From contig JBAMJV010004307.1 of assembly GCA_037951105.1 (NCBI GenBank), positions 91,595 to 155,594 on the forward strand: 64,000 nucleotides of DNA, written 5' to 3'. Below the pieces are notes generated by a model. It did not search any database, was not told where the DNA came from, and saw nothing but the letters and a program-made list of their open reading frames with translations. Positions 58,601 through 61,069 of this stretch are shown here, piece by piece; position 1 is the first letter of the stretch, and each line of letters starts with the position of its first letter. Made by a program: the position numbers and the translations under genes. The stretch is from Echinarachnius parma. Lineage: Eukaryota > Echinodermata > Echinoidea > Clypeasteroida > Echinarachniidae.

Positions 58601-61069
58601 GCCCATACGATACCTTGGTCTTACTGTGATTTCGGTAAGTAGTATACTTTTCATGATATTCTTACGAATTTCTGTCGGTGTCGCATCGTGTTCGTGGATG
58701 TTTCTAGATTGATAATGTCTATGTATAATACCTGTGTTGTGGTTGTATGAGAGCAGTCGCTGTAATATGCATGGAATTGTACCGTCTCAGATGCTGGCGT
58801 GTAGTATCGCTCACGATACTTTGAGAAGGGGTGGGCATCATGGCCGCCCGCAATTGCGCCCGCGCGTGCTATCGATACTACCTCCATGCGATATTCTACA
58901 CAGAGCTGCAAAGCTGATTTCGGGCACGTGCACCGAGGAGCTACGTCATGAGCAAGGCAGCCAATGAGATCGCGCGCTGAGCTGCAGCCAACCGTTGTAC
59001 AGGGTGAATGGGGAATAGTTCGTAGTGCACAGGATAAATCCCTCGTGTCATTATCTTCTTGCTCTTTTGATGTGGCTCCAATAGACTGCAAAAAAAGCAA
59101 TCAAATCAAATATGATACAATAAATTTGGTAAAGCTTATAAATAATTTTGAATAAATTTTGGCAAGCTCCATGCACCCCACAAGCCAGGAGATAAATCTC
59201 ACATGCCATTATCTTCTTGCTCTGGGAAAATACATGGTTTAAGGTAGTTCGGAGTCGTAAATCACACGCGCAGTGCAATCGTGCCAATGCCTTGTGCACG
59301 GTTCGTAATGCACACTGGCTCAGTGTTATGCAGTGCACTAGCCTACAGTTAAACCTGTGTATAGTGACCACCAAAGGGAAATAAGAAAAGTGGCCACTGA
59401 AGACAGGTGACCTCTATAGACAGGCTCATTCCTTTGTTTTTCTCTGCAGGGGATCATGTTTAGTGGCCACTATAGGCAGGTTGGCTGCTACACAGGTGGC
59501 CACTAAGACAGGTACATAGTTCAAAATGGCAATCCGCGGTGTAGCATCCCAACGCCTGTCAATCTTTAATGTTTTCCCTGAGCTAAAGATCCTTACCATC
59601 CTTTTGATGAAAAAGCTACATTAAAGACTTGATATCCATTACCTCTCGCTATTCGGTGTGTTGATGCGGTAGAACCGATGCCGCAAATGGTGTTTGTCAC
59701 CGTGGTAACAGACGGAGCACAGGTCATAGTTGGGGCACTCGGCACACTTCCAGCGCATCCCGTAGATGGGCTGCATCCGACAGGTATCGCACATGGAACC
59801 TTCGTGCTTCACCCCTGAATATAAGAAAAGAGATGTATGTTTCAATTAGTGCTGAGTTATTCTGTTTATTTCACTAAATGTTTAAACACTTTAGACATTT
59901 TAAAAGTTAAATTTTTTTTTTGCTAAATAGCTTTACTAAACTTTTTGACTTTTGACTCAGCACTAGTTTCAATTCATCAAAACGAAGTGGTAAGTGAAAC
60001 AACAAACGGAAAAGAAGAACTGATTTTTCGGTCTAGTATTGTAACTAATAATTGCATGGGAAAAAAATGGGCGCTAGTGGAATACACATGACCAGTAATT
60101 GAATATTACACGAGCCTATGCGTGGCCCTCCACTAGCGCCAAAACTGTAACTGTTATTAACATGTTCCATTGCAAGTTCCTGTTAGTGTGACAGACGTCG
60201 CACTCATTAAAATGAGGGTGGCGAATTTGAAAGCAACCAACATGTCACTGGAATTATGTTAATTAATATTAAGACAAATGGTCGCAACACATTCAATTTC
60301 AAATTGTTATGATAAATTAGATAACATCACACTGCACTGTATCATGTTGTATATGTTTCAAAAAGAACTAAACTTGCTATTTACATGTTTTTATCAATAT
60401 TACTAGTTTGATCTTTGTTTTACTATCTAATTTCTATCTAATTGTTAGCACAAATTTAAAACTGGCACAAAGTCAACAAAACAATAGTCAATAACATTAT
60501 TTTAACTTCAGTTCATTATAACAAACGATAACACTACAGAAAAACAGTTTGCATCGGAACATTTTGTTTGTATTGAATTTAAATCTAGACATTGTTATAA
60601 GTCGTAAACCTGTTACAAACAATGTTAAATGCTTCATTTCATGCCCCATCAAATGTTCTTCAGAACTCTCCATCTTAATTTATTTACATGCACCAGCCAT
60701 CGCCATCGGAACATTATCATCAAGTTTAAATCTAGACGTTGTTATTGTTAAGTCGTAAACCTGTCACAATGTTAAATGCTTCATTTCATGCCCCACCATC
60801 AAACGTTCTTCTTCAGAACTCTCATATTTACCTGTAGGAGCACTATCGAGAATCCTGAGATCGTATGCCCCAGCGCAGCGGTAGTTGGCCGCCGTACCGT
60901 TGTCCCACACCACCACCACTTCTTCGGGGGACTCGAACGAGCGGACGGTGCCGACGTGCCCTTCTCCCCCGTCCTGTTTTCCCCATTTCCAGTCCAGTCC
61001 TCGAGTAACTCTCGCTCCAACACCTTCCATCATGTTGATCCGAATGTTACGGTTACCTCTCGACTCCAT
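13500..61069 (-). CDS. mib1: Mind bomb E3 ubiquitin ligase, 5' twelve exons (partial)
   Basis: Spliced minus-strand gene. Exons: 60832-61069, 59643-59814, 57931-58165, 56430-56496, 55842-55975, 55001-55080, 52756-52945, 50703-50844, 49378-49511, 48760-48867, 47242-47439, 13500-13651. All junctions are GT-AG and keep frame, giving 1,850 nt (616 codons plus 2 nt). Domain order is MIB/HERC2, ZZ zinc finger, MIB/HERC2, two REP repeats, ankyrin repeats, which is diagnostic of Mind bomb. Residue matches favour MIB1 over MIB2. From family knowledge, MIB1 ubiquitinates Delta/Jagged Notch ligands and drives their endocytosis in signal-sending cells. Human MIB1 is about 1,006 aa, so roughly the last 40% (more ankyrin repeats and the catalytic RING fingers) is missing. 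No such exons are visible in 1-13000, so they should lie left of the window. Intron 11 is 33.6 kb; the other complete introns are 0.45-2.1 kb. Confidence 0.95.
13745..14032 (-). pseudogene. Three copies of exon 12 5' half, in intron 11
   Basis: Copies at 13745-13802 ([15 protein letters not shown]), 13883-13934 ([14 protein letters not shown]) and 13996-14032 ([11 protein letters not shown]). The first two keep the ctgcag acceptor; the third has lost its pyrimidine tract. All lack the second half of the exon. Confidence 0.9.
14036..16260. repeat. Minisatellite, about 60-bp unit, interrupted
   Basis: Units of the type gagttgggtctagaaagtgg + tggggtg + ttactctctgcttggtttgatgca repeat some 25 times from about 14690 to 16260. 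One starter unit lies at 14050-14110, left of the nested element at 14111-14678. The long open frames here ([17 protein letters not shown]) are translations of the repeat. Confidence 0.92.
14111..14678. mobile_element. 568-bp TTAA-flanked element nested in minisatellite
   Basis: Begins TTAAAGGGGTAGTCCGGGCC and ends gggtggaattcctctttaa. An inverted copy at 23236-23803 confirms both boundaries. The minisatellite phase resumes on both sides, so the element inserted after the array existed. Confidence 0.88.
16260..16886. other. AT-rich gene-free stretch
   Basis: No repeat, RNA or coding signal was recognised in this AT-rich intronic interval. Confidence 0.5.
16887..17430. mobile_element. Complete 544-bp TTAA-flanked TIR element
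   Basis: Starts TTAAAGGGGTAGTTTAGTTT and ends with the inverted aaactaaactacccctttaa. Internal order is the same as in 10787-11347. Confidence 0.82.
17800..18035. repeat. Direct repeat around 'acttcaagcaact', two copies
   Basis: 17805-17870 and 17965-18030 share aatgcaatgta, acttcaagcaact, aatgcactca and aatgccttgaagac, about 160 bases apart. Confidence 0.75.
18105..18300. repeat. 'tttggtctactccca' minisatellite
   Basis: About twelve imperfect copies of a 15-base unit. The [13 protein letters not shown] frames are its translation. The same phrase occurs at 33400-33420, 33570 and 43015-43040. Confidence 0.9.
18325..18400 (-). mobile_element. tRNA-like SINE head
   Basis: Minus-strand A-box-like GGCAAGATTGATAGAGCG and B-box-like GTCCAAGTTCAAACCC are spaced as in a tRNA. 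The cloverleaf looks degenerate, so SINE origin is preferred. Confidence 0.45.
18733..20440. mobile_element. 1.7-kb TIR element carrying GTGACGTACGGGACA motifs
   Basis: Ends are AGGGCAGGTCCAAGCTA and its inverse. The empty site in the neighbouring repeat unit (gttcaaatgaaa, about 21070) fixes the boundaries and gives a CA duplication. Seven copies of the 15-mer GTGACGTACGGGACA (one with a single change, one lacking the last base) lie inside at 18912, 19076, 19246, 19266, 20049, 20232 and 20401, in both orientations. No transposase frame is seen. Confidence 0.85.
20611..21045. mobile_element. 435-bp TIR element with TA duplication
   Basis: Ends TGTGACCTCACACCACAAAA and, inverted, TGTGACGTTACACCACAAAA, continuing through CGACC. 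TA flanks each side, and the empty site aattatattccaac at 18698 confirms the insertion. Confidence 0.88.
21380..22690. other. Gene-free AT-rich stretch with repeat fragments
   Basis: 21640-22010 is an inverted diverged copy of the AAAGGGATCTAGTAAC family (aacattgtccaaatcctcaaaac and cattttcactt-type blocks). 22380-22680 contains two copies of an aataaatg...cattyc...tttaat repeat with ctctcc tracts, also seen at 24230-24380. No coding signal. Confidence 0.5.
22690..22870. mobile_element. Fragment of the CAGT(C)AAACCTG family
   Basis: Contains gttgaacctgttttagtggcc, gtggccacttaaagtgatcc and cacctgtctatagcacttgg, as in the complete element at 40246-40408. The right terminus is missing. Confidence 0.6.
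23236..23803. mobile_element. TTAA-flanked element, inverted copy of 14111-14678
   Basis: Reverse complement of the nested element at 14111 over its whole length, ending ggcccggaatacccctttaa. Both copies carry a CG-containing core with gtgacgtcac near the middle (23399-23408). Confidence 0.88.
24540..26170. repeat. Direct repeats of about 415 bp, three copies
   Basis: Copies start near 24549, 24967 and 25770 with gagatcatgtgcttggcaac, then tttcagaagtcgtacgtgta and ggtaactaaaaaaggttta. The third is separated by the element at 25374-25602 and a SINE-like piece (25620-25760). Confidence 0.85.
25374..25602. mobile_element. Palindrome-ended element (GGTACCCCGGGGTACC)
   Basis: Ends are inverted: ATATGATGACA and TGTCATCATAT, next to GGTACCCCGGGGTACC-type palindromes, two of them side by side at the right. 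The copy at 32249-32478 is the reverse complement, with few differences. Confidence 0.85.
26545..26853. mobile_element. Foldback element with about 50-bp arms
   Basis: Arms read TAAACCGAACACAAAAAGTA then actaccccccctaaacaa, and the same sequence inverted at 26803-26853, with an unrelated AT-rich loop. Confidence 0.85.
27048..29205 (+). mobile_element. Modular element: tandem units, ACGACGG microsatellite, terminal hairpin
   Basis: Begins gagccccagggg, with GCTCACCTGAG at 27069-27079. It contains three 323-bp tandem units (from 28104, 28427 and 28750), then (acgacgg/c)n at 29073-29155. It ends in a hairpin at 29171-29203 (TAGCTCACTTGAGCC / GGCTCAGGTGAGCTA), whose right arm is complementary to the left-end GCTCACCTGAG. 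Boundaries come from the host element that it splits. The 109-aa frames are translations of the 323-bp unit. I recall similar sequences from other marine invertebrates but cannot name the family. Confidence 0.75.
27378..27723. mobile_element. 346-bp TIR element nested third-level
   Basis: Ends CCGTAAATCTCCGTGT and, inverted, CCCTAAATCTCCGTGT, with TA on both sides. Subterminal tataaggcgcacccc is repeated near each end. It sits inside the modular element, which itself sits inside another element. Confidence 0.85.
29787..30547. mobile_element. 761-bp TIR element carrying GGTCACGTGTGTGAC motifs
   Basis: Ends GGGCCATTCTTGG and, inverted, GGGCCATTCTTTG, with ATTT on both sides (29783-29786, 30548-30551). 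Four copies of the 15-mer GGTCACGTGTGTGAC lie at 29798, 29978, 30187 and 30212, all in one orientation. No coding capacity. Confidence 0.7.
30552..31000. other. Unassigned gene-free stretch
   Basis: 30580-30720 is less AT-rich and contains gtatccgattttggatactgccgtatc-like inverted words, but no recognisable gene or terminal repeat. Confidence 0.4.
31010..31490. repeat. Tandem repeat, about 134-bp unit, three copies
   Basis: Units contain ttggttcacatggctgcaat, aacagcaagcaaaaagttg and tcaaaaggcgttaaatccac. The 31010-31090 segment also matches 24920-24960 and 26120-26165. Confidence 0.88.
31671..32225. mobile_element. 555-bp TIR element, TTAAAGTGA family
   Basis: Ends TTAAAGTGATACCTGTAAAG and, inverted, TTAAAGTCATACCTGTAAAG, both followed by TGTC. 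Internal blocks match 5026-5396. TTAA lies at both ends. Confidence 0.85.
32249..32478. mobile_element. Palindrome-ended element, inverted copy of 25374-25602
   Basis: The reverse complement of the copy 6.9 kb upstream, including acaacgcggtaccccgg, gcgccatcttgcgtcc and the ATGATGACA ends. The two could pair as a long inverted repeat. Confidence 0.85.
32652..33391. mobile_element. Foldback element with minisatellite arms and 9-bp duplication
   Basis: Left arm 32652-32998 is a tandem array of GTTCGTTATTCCGAAG-like units. Right arm 33141-33391 is the same array inverted. The spacer is about 140 bp. GCCGATTGG flanks both sides exactly (32643-32651 and 33392-33400). This organisation resembles Drosophila FB elements, which also have repeat-built arms and about 9-bp duplications. 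The EGSLFRRF frames are translations of the array. Confidence 0.88.
33470..33530. repeat. Short degenerate TTAGGG-like tract
   Basis: A few ggttag/ttaggg words in about 50 bases, too short and irregular to be telomeric. Confidence 0.5.
33709..34096. mobile_element. Complete AAAGGGATCTAGTAAC-family element
   Basis: TTAA-flanked, 388 bp, with inverted ends gggatctagtaac and gttactattagtccc. A truncated relative abuts it at 33669-33708. It serves as the empty-site reference for 26991-29536. Confidence 0.82.
34100..35340. other. Unassigned gene-free stretch
   Basis: Contains CpG-containing patches (34260-34640, 34840-34960) and short repeats such as gaattcacccc and ccggtataaaggggtataaa at 35105-35140. 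No exon or terminal repeat was recognised. Confidence 0.45.
35380..35790. mobile_element. Inverted family copy with nested foldback (35442-35618)
   Basis: The outer parts resemble the AAAGGGATCTAGTAAC family on the minus strand. The insert has arms of about 55 bp: gattcggtttcaagtctat and ggccataactggggggcttc, repeated inverted at 35560-35618. Confidence 0.65.
36040..36760. repeat. 172-bp tandem repeat of a transposon end, three copies
   Basis: Copies of the right end of the TTAA family (accaaaacattactatccct) recur at 36227, 36399 and 36682. With the nested 111 bases removed, both spacings are about 172 bp. Each is followed by caagaattcaccctggcttg. Confidence 0.85.
36538..36640. mobile_element. 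103-bp hAT-like miniature element
   Basis: Inverted ends CATGGGCGTCGAT / CACGGGCGTCGAT and a perfect 8-bp duplication GTACCTCG (36530-36537, 36641-36648). It is internally palindromic around a G7/C7 stem. The ends match the larger element at 62371-63510. Confidence 0.88.
36760..37555. other. Gene-free stretch
   Basis: 36980-37400 is CpG-containing single-copy-looking sequence with no recognised exon. The rest shows no clear repeat boundaries. Confidence 0.4.
37557..37718. mobile_element. Foldback TIR element
   Basis: Near-complete inverted arms: taaaactttttctaattgtt and gtaagtgtccaattattgta on the left, and their inverse on the right. Relatives lie at 39660-39790 and 41940-42085. Confidence 0.8.
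37720..38150. repeat. Imperfect tandem repeat around 'gtgaccctg...gtgtag'
   Basis: Four loose copies of a roughly 95-base unit (tttaatcaggattatgattg, catcttgggtg, gtgaccctgt) span 37735-38110. Confidence 0.65.
38320..38850. mobile_element. Element of the 'gtgatatttgagact' family
   Basis: Shares its start (gtgatatttgagac), aattatgtg and its end (aaagtgattttggttgaattt, ggatcactt) with copies at 56520-56850 and 56855-57275. Terminal repeats are weak. Confidence 0.6.
38850..40245. other. Gene-free stretch of repeat fragments
   Basis: 39300-39540 is a gggcaagtaaa-type repeat, 39580-39790 a foldback fragment (gttgccatggtacttgcaa), and 39310 a poly-C run. No exon recognised. Confidence 0.45.
40246..40408. 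mobile_element. 163-bp TIR element with TA duplication
   Basis: Ends CAGTCAAACCTGTCTATAG and, inverted, CAGTCAAACCTGTGTATAG, with TA on both sides. Ends starting CAGT with a TA target suggest a pogo/Tc1-type relative. Fragments occur at 22690, 41448 and 59345. Confidence 0.88.
40570..41490. repeat. Dispersed repeats including a duplicated 97-bp block
   Basis: 40680-40830 contains two copies of a tatggtggtgtaattat/attgtttc unit. The block 41345-41443 (ttagcgccgtcacctgatat ... catgaagcgttggcgcac) recurs almost unchanged at 42098-42193. Confidence 0.7.
41505..41882. mobile_element. Inverted AAAGGGATCTAGTAAC-family element
   Basis: Runs from agggacttagtaacattgtc to tcaacaaagttactagatccct, the reverse orientation of 33709-34096. 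Another inverted copy spans 44893-45240. Confidence 0.8.
42200..42640. repeat. Two copies of a 'cggttgagat' unit
   Basis: 42260-42430 and 42440-42590 share aacactctcc, tacatac, ccatctatctac, gttatcgtcggttgagat and gaactttgggag. Confidence 0.75.
42636..42697. repeat. Perfect 24-bp hairpin with GC loop
   Basis: Arms 42636-42659 (aatgaaaaatgaacaaag...) and 42674-42697 are perfectly complementary over 24 bases. The 14-base loop contains CCCCGGGG. The flanks repeat ctcttttattt. Confidence 0.85.
43060..43215 (-). mobile_element. Truncated tRNA-derived SINE
   Basis: Starts aataataatgatatatatat agcatttatagagcgcc and ends near gggagcatactagccca. Only the tail half of the family is present. Confidence 0.7.
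43220..44020. other. Gene-free stretch
   Basis: 43480-43810 is open in two frames (92 and 106 aa) with no recognisable motif or splice context; I do not call it a gene. Confidence 0.4.
44030..44890. repeat. Minisatellite, about 110-130-bp unit
   Basis: At least six imperfect units carry ggttaacccattgg, gtcgggtacc, gtgtgttgtgtatta, tatgggaatagc and aacgggttaag. Lengths vary between units. Confidence 0.82.
45240..46250. repeat. Dispersed copies of a 'catcggtgagggcgctttt' unit
   Basis: Copies at 45395-45470, 45510-45580, 45965-46000 and 46110-46170 share ctaattctcg, cacctattggca, atcggtgagggc and ttttcc. The interval is otherwise gene-free. Confidence 0.75.
46304..46640 (-). mobile_element. 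Full-length tRNA-derived SINE
   Basis: Read on the minus strand, the head (aagcacttgac, then GGGACCCGAGTTCGAACCC with a B box) is near 46640 and the tail (gctatatattattattatt) near 46304. It is the best complete copy of the family seen at 12385, 43060, 50140 and 54045. Confidence 0.75.
46640..47241. other. Intron 11 start, gene-free
   Basis: Poly-C run at 46660-46677, otherwise AT-rich intron sequence leading into the exon 11 donor. Confidence 0.5.
47242..47439 (-). CDS. mib1: mib1 exon 11: two ankyrin repeats
   Basis: Encodes 66 codons, phase 0 at both ends: [40 protein letters not shown] and [20 protein letters not shown], then HPSLQ. This matches the MIB1 segment [17 protein letters not shown]. 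The donor CAG|GTAAGC is strong. Three truncated copies lie upstream in intron 10. Confidence 0.94.
47611..47677 (-). pseudogene. Exon 11 echo copy 1 (recent)
   Basis: Acceptor attcag, then [18 protein letters not shown], nearly identical to exon 11 at base level for about 65 bases, and then divergence. This is the youngest-looking copy near this exon. Confidence 0.92.
47724..47871 (-). pseudogene. Exon 11 echo copy 2 (open, 49 codons)
   Basis: Acceptor gattcag, then [20 protein letters not shown] and later [17 protein letters not shown]. The frame is open through about 49 codons with many replacements. It ends before the donor side of the exon. Confidence 0.9.
48065..48179 (-). pseudogene. 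Exon 11 echo copy 3 (decayed)
   Basis: Encodes [19 protein letters not shown] and RNKHQQTAL before breaking. The acceptor-side end is lost. It is the oldest copy of the three in intron 10. Confidence 0.85.
48310..48400 (+). mobile_element. tRNA-like sequence, probable SINE head
   Basis: TGGCTCGATGGTTGAGC resembles an A box and TTTTGATTCCCGGCA a weak B box at tRNA spacing. The acceptor stem does not close, so a SINE head is preferred over a tRNA gene. Confidence 0.4.
48760..48867 (-). CDS. mib1: mib1 exon 10: ankyrin repeat
   Basis: A 36-codon exon encoding [20 protein letters not shown] and then [16 protein letters not shown], a canonical ankyrin repeat. It is phase 0 at both ends, with acceptor tctacag and donor GAG|GTATGG. 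Confidence 0.93.
49378..49511 (-). CDS. mib1: mib1 exon 9: linker and first ankyrin-region helices
   Basis: Encodes [20 protein letters not shown] and [20 protein letters not shown], matching the start of the MIB1 ankyrin region. The donor AAT|GTAAAT is weaker than its neighbours, but only this junction joins in frame to [12 protein letters not shown] in exon 10. Confidence 0.9.
49556..49880. mobile_element. Diverged copy of the 23236 element family
   Basis: Starts attaaagggaaatccaagcc and retains aatttgatcgga-like and cattttcatttgc blocks in order. The right end is degraded. Confidence 0.5.
50140..50470 (-). mobile_element. Diverged tRNA-derived SINE
   Basis: Shares taagcgctttaca, cccatttatacatctaggta, gagagca, cttgctgaaggacaatgc and a gatccc terminus with the SINE family. 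The 155-aa frame here is not a gene. Confidence 0.5.
50703..50844 (-). CDS. mib1: mib1 exon 8: end of REP2
   Basis: Encodes [20 protein letters not shown] and [17 protein letters not shown], almost colinear with vertebrate MIB1, then a short Ser/Gly linker. The acceptor is tgcacag and the donor TCAG|GTCAGT. A short sub-copy lies upstream at 51036-51068. Confidence 0.94.
51036..51068 (-). pseudogene. Short copy of the middle of exon 8
   Basis: About 33 bases encode [11 protein letters not shown], matching [11 protein letters not shown] in exon 8. No splice site is attached. It lies about 190 bases upstream of the true exon, in intron 7. Confidence 0.75.
51100..52225 (+). mobile_element. Modular element: 150-bp units, ACGGACGT microsatellite, terminal hairpin
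   Basis: Six units with cctgtgaccttgacctttga, cctcatgaccccaaaatcta and tccgtcaaccagttcttgag recur at roughly 130-240 bp spacing. They are followed by (cggacgta)n and (cgga)n at 52080-52165. The end is an 11-bp hairpin with one bulge at 52181-52210 (TGCCTCCGGCCA / TTGGCGGAGGCA), then aaaa. The layout is the same as 27048-29205. The [11 protein letters not shown] frames are microsatellite translation. Confidence 0.72.
52260..52740. repeat. Loose repeats 'aaagatcagctaagctcatg'
   Basis: Four copies of an agatcagctaagctcatg-ttat unit with cctgtcactaa occur between 52345 and 52640 in intron 7. Confidence 0.7.
52756..52945 (-). CDS. mib1: mib1 exon 7: end of REP1, linker and start of REP2
   Basis: Encodes residues 309-372: [20 protein letters not shown], then [13 protein letters not shown], then [20 protein letters not shown] and [10 protein letters not shown]. 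It enters in phase 2 and leaves in phase 0. The acceptor is cccttag and the donor CCC|GTAAGT. An internal GTCAGT after TNEPA could act as an in-frame alternative donor to exon 8. This is the only full-length member of a six-copy array. Confidence 0.94.
53033..53119 (-). pseudogene. Exon 7 echo copy B (broken)
   Basis: Copy of the first 80-90 bases of exon 7 with acceptor gctacag. It reads [11 protein letters not shown], then a 7-base insertion shifts the frame into a stop. After the SSQF region it runs into intron sequence. Confidence 0.9.
53190..53289 (-). pseudogene. Exon 7 echo copy C (broken)
   Basis: Acceptor gcctcag, then [11 protein letters not shown] followed directly by a stop. It shares the 7-base insertion position with copy B, so the two share ancestry after that insertion. 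Confidence 0.9.
53358..53456 (-). pseudogene. Exon 7 echo copy D (open)
   Basis: Acceptor cgacag, then an intact [20 protein letters not shown] and [11 protein letters not shown]; it diverges from exon 7 afterwards. GTCAGT follows DPA and could serve as a donor in phase 0. Confidence 0.9.
53528..53624 (-). pseudogene. Exon 7 echo copy E (open)
   Basis: Acceptor cccttag and upstream intron sequence are the same as the true exon. It reads [20 protein letters not shown] and [13 protein letters not shown], then diverges to a stop. It looks like one of the youngest copies. Confidence 0.9.
53693..53789 (-). pseudogene. Exon 7 echo copy F (open, diverged)
   Basis: Acceptor gccacag, then [20 protein letters not shown] and [13 protein letters not shown]. 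The frame is intact despite several substitutions. It is the most distant copy of the array. Confidence 0.9.
54045..54945 (-). mobile_element. tRNA-derived SINE split by a foldback element
   Basis: The SINE tail lies at 54045-54098 and the rest at 54649-54945, ending ggttcgaacgcggctccc in the head. The insertion site falls inside gcgccatgt/tctaggtgcc. Confidence 0.82.
54099..54648. mobile_element. 550-bp foldback element with about 240-bp arms
   Basis: Ends CAGGGTGGCACAAAAGAAAC and, inverted, CAGGGTGGCCCCCAAAAAAC. Arms extend past ccaagtcagtg/cactgacttgg to about 54335 and 54410. TA flanks both sides, as for a Tc1/mariner-type element. Confidence 0.87.
55001..55080 (-). CDS. mib1: mib1 exon 6: second half of REP repeat 1
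   Basis: Encodes [20 protein letters not shown] followed by SYPSGN, matching the vertebrate [23 protein letters not shown]. The acceptor reads attcag|GAG|ACT, so an in-frame alternative three bases downstream would give MFE-TLG, as in vertebrates, instead of MFE-ETLG. The donor is AG|GTGAGT. Confidence 0.92.
55486..55835. repeat. 'gggcaagtaaa ... gtgctagtgtcgagccctg' repeat
   Basis: The longest copy of this dispersed family in the window, ending immediately before exon 5's donor side. Related pieces lie at 2340, 3210 and 7850. Confidence 0.6.
55842..55975 (-). CDS. mib1: mib1 exon 5: first half of REP repeat 1
   Basis: Encodes residues 238-282, including [20 protein letters not shown] and [10 protein letters not shown], the start of the first Mib/REP repeat. 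The preceding linker ([12 protein letters not shown]) differs from vertebrates. The acceptor is ttacactag and the donor GAA|GTAAGT. Confidence 0.93.
56430..56496 (-). CDS. mib1: mib1 exon 4: linker after second MIB domain
   Basis: A 67-nt exon encoding [20 protein letters not shown], aligning with [20 protein letters not shown] of vertebrate MIB1. The acceptor is acacag and the donor G|GTGAGC. It is too short for ORF finding and was located by homology and phase. Confidence 0.93.
56510..57275. mobile_element. Two adjacent copies of the 'gtgatatttg' family
   Basis: 56520-56850 and 56855-57275 share tgtaagatttctccaaaagtg, catataccaatatcactgca, cagatcgttcacccaaattc and catttcaat-type blocks. 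The first copy lacks the right end. They lie in intron 3. Confidence 0.75.
57931..58165 (-). CDS. mib1: mib1 exon 3: second MIB/HERC2 domain
   Basis: Encodes residues 137-215. It begins [20 protein letters not shown] and contains [12 protein letters not shown] and [19 protein letters not shown], closely matching MIB1. The acceptor is ttttacag and the donor ATG|GTTAGT. A partial copy of this exon lies upstream in intron 2 (see 58251-59085). Confidence 0.95.
58316..59027. mobile_element. 712-bp non-autonomous element with CACTACG termini (Transib/RAG-like?)
   Basis: Perfect 14-bp TIRs, CACTACGAACTATT, occur at both ends, flanked by a perfect 5-bp direct repeat CACAG (58311-58315 and 59028-59032). 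The insertion site is verified because the flanks rejoin to a continuous copy of exon 3. A 5-bp duplication and a CACNRYG-like terminal heptamer are hallmarks of Transib/RAG-family transposons; EnSpm/CACTA elements share the CACTA start but normally duplicate 2-3 bp. No transposase is visible. The interior is CpG-rich, with two CTTCCGGG boxes, a GTGACGTCAC palindrome and TGCGCATGCGCA. Confidence 0.75.
58344..58460. promoter_or_regulatory. Cluster of ETS, CRE and NRF-1-like sites
   Basis: Within the element, CTTCCGGG occurs at 58344 and 58356 (ETS-like). The palindromic CRE GTGACGTCAC lies at 58399-58408 and a perfect NRF-1 consensus TGCGCATGCGCA at 58449-58460. On the plus strand a GGTAAGT donor-like site follows at 58634. 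Together these resemble a CpG promoter with a first exon; transcription is inference only. Confidence 0.4.
59188..59223 (-). pseudogene. Second short copy of exon 3 5' end
   Basis: Encodes [10 protein letters not shown] on the minus strand after a tttcccag acceptor-like sequence. It matches [10 protein letters not shown] of exon 3 and then diverges. Confidence 0.75.
59345..59530. mobile_element. Fragment of the CAGT(C)AAACCTG family
   Basis: Left end CAGTTAAACCTGTGTATAG after TA, then tggccactgaagacaggtg and atcatgtttagtggccac. The right terminus is rearranged. It lies in intron 2. Confidence 0.7.
59643..59814 (-). CDS. mib1: mib1 exon 2: ZZ-type zinc finger
   Basis: Encodes residues 80-136 plus two bases. 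The ZZ finger is complete: CxxC at 88/91, CxxC at 103/106, CxxC at 112/115, and His residues around 121-125 ([13 protein letters not shown]). It ends in INTPNSER, equivalent to ITTPGSER in the vertebrate protein. Acceptor attcag and donor AG|GTAATG are both canonical. Confidence 0.95.
60552..60831 (-). repeat. Tandem duplication at start of mib1 intron 1
   Basis: Two copies of a roughly 150-bp unit (about 60552-60690 and 60705-60831) share catcggaac, tctagacattgtt, gtcgtaaacctgt and a block around gcttcatttcatgcccca. The second copy runs into the exon 1 donor. The first shows a faint decayed match to the exon end. Confidence 0.7.
60832..61069 (-). CDS. mib1: mib1 exon 1: first MIB/HERC2 domain
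   Basis: Encodes residues 1-79 plus one base. The start [16 protein letters not shown] was chosen because human MIB1 begins with a similarly short Asn/Arg-rich leader before VEGVGARV. The domain shows [19 protein letters not shown] and [15 protein letters not shown], almost identical to vertebrate MIB1. The first MIB domain helps recognise Notch-ligand tails. The donor G|GTAAAT follows SAPTG. A longer in-frame start exists at 61171 but is not supported by homology. Confidence 0.95.

Larger units (their letters stand above)
58251..59085 (-). pseudogene. Truncated copy of mib1 exon 3 in intron 2, split by an insertion
   Basis: The parts at 59028-59085 and 58251-58315 join to give a copy of the first half of exon 3 with its acceptor (tttgcag). 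Residues such as [17 protein letters not shown] and, in another frame, WEWED are visible. A one-base shift breaks the frame before the Trp-Glu-Trp motif. The copy is interrupted by the TIR element at 58316-59027, which fixes the order of events: exon duplication first, then insertion. Confidence 0.85.
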
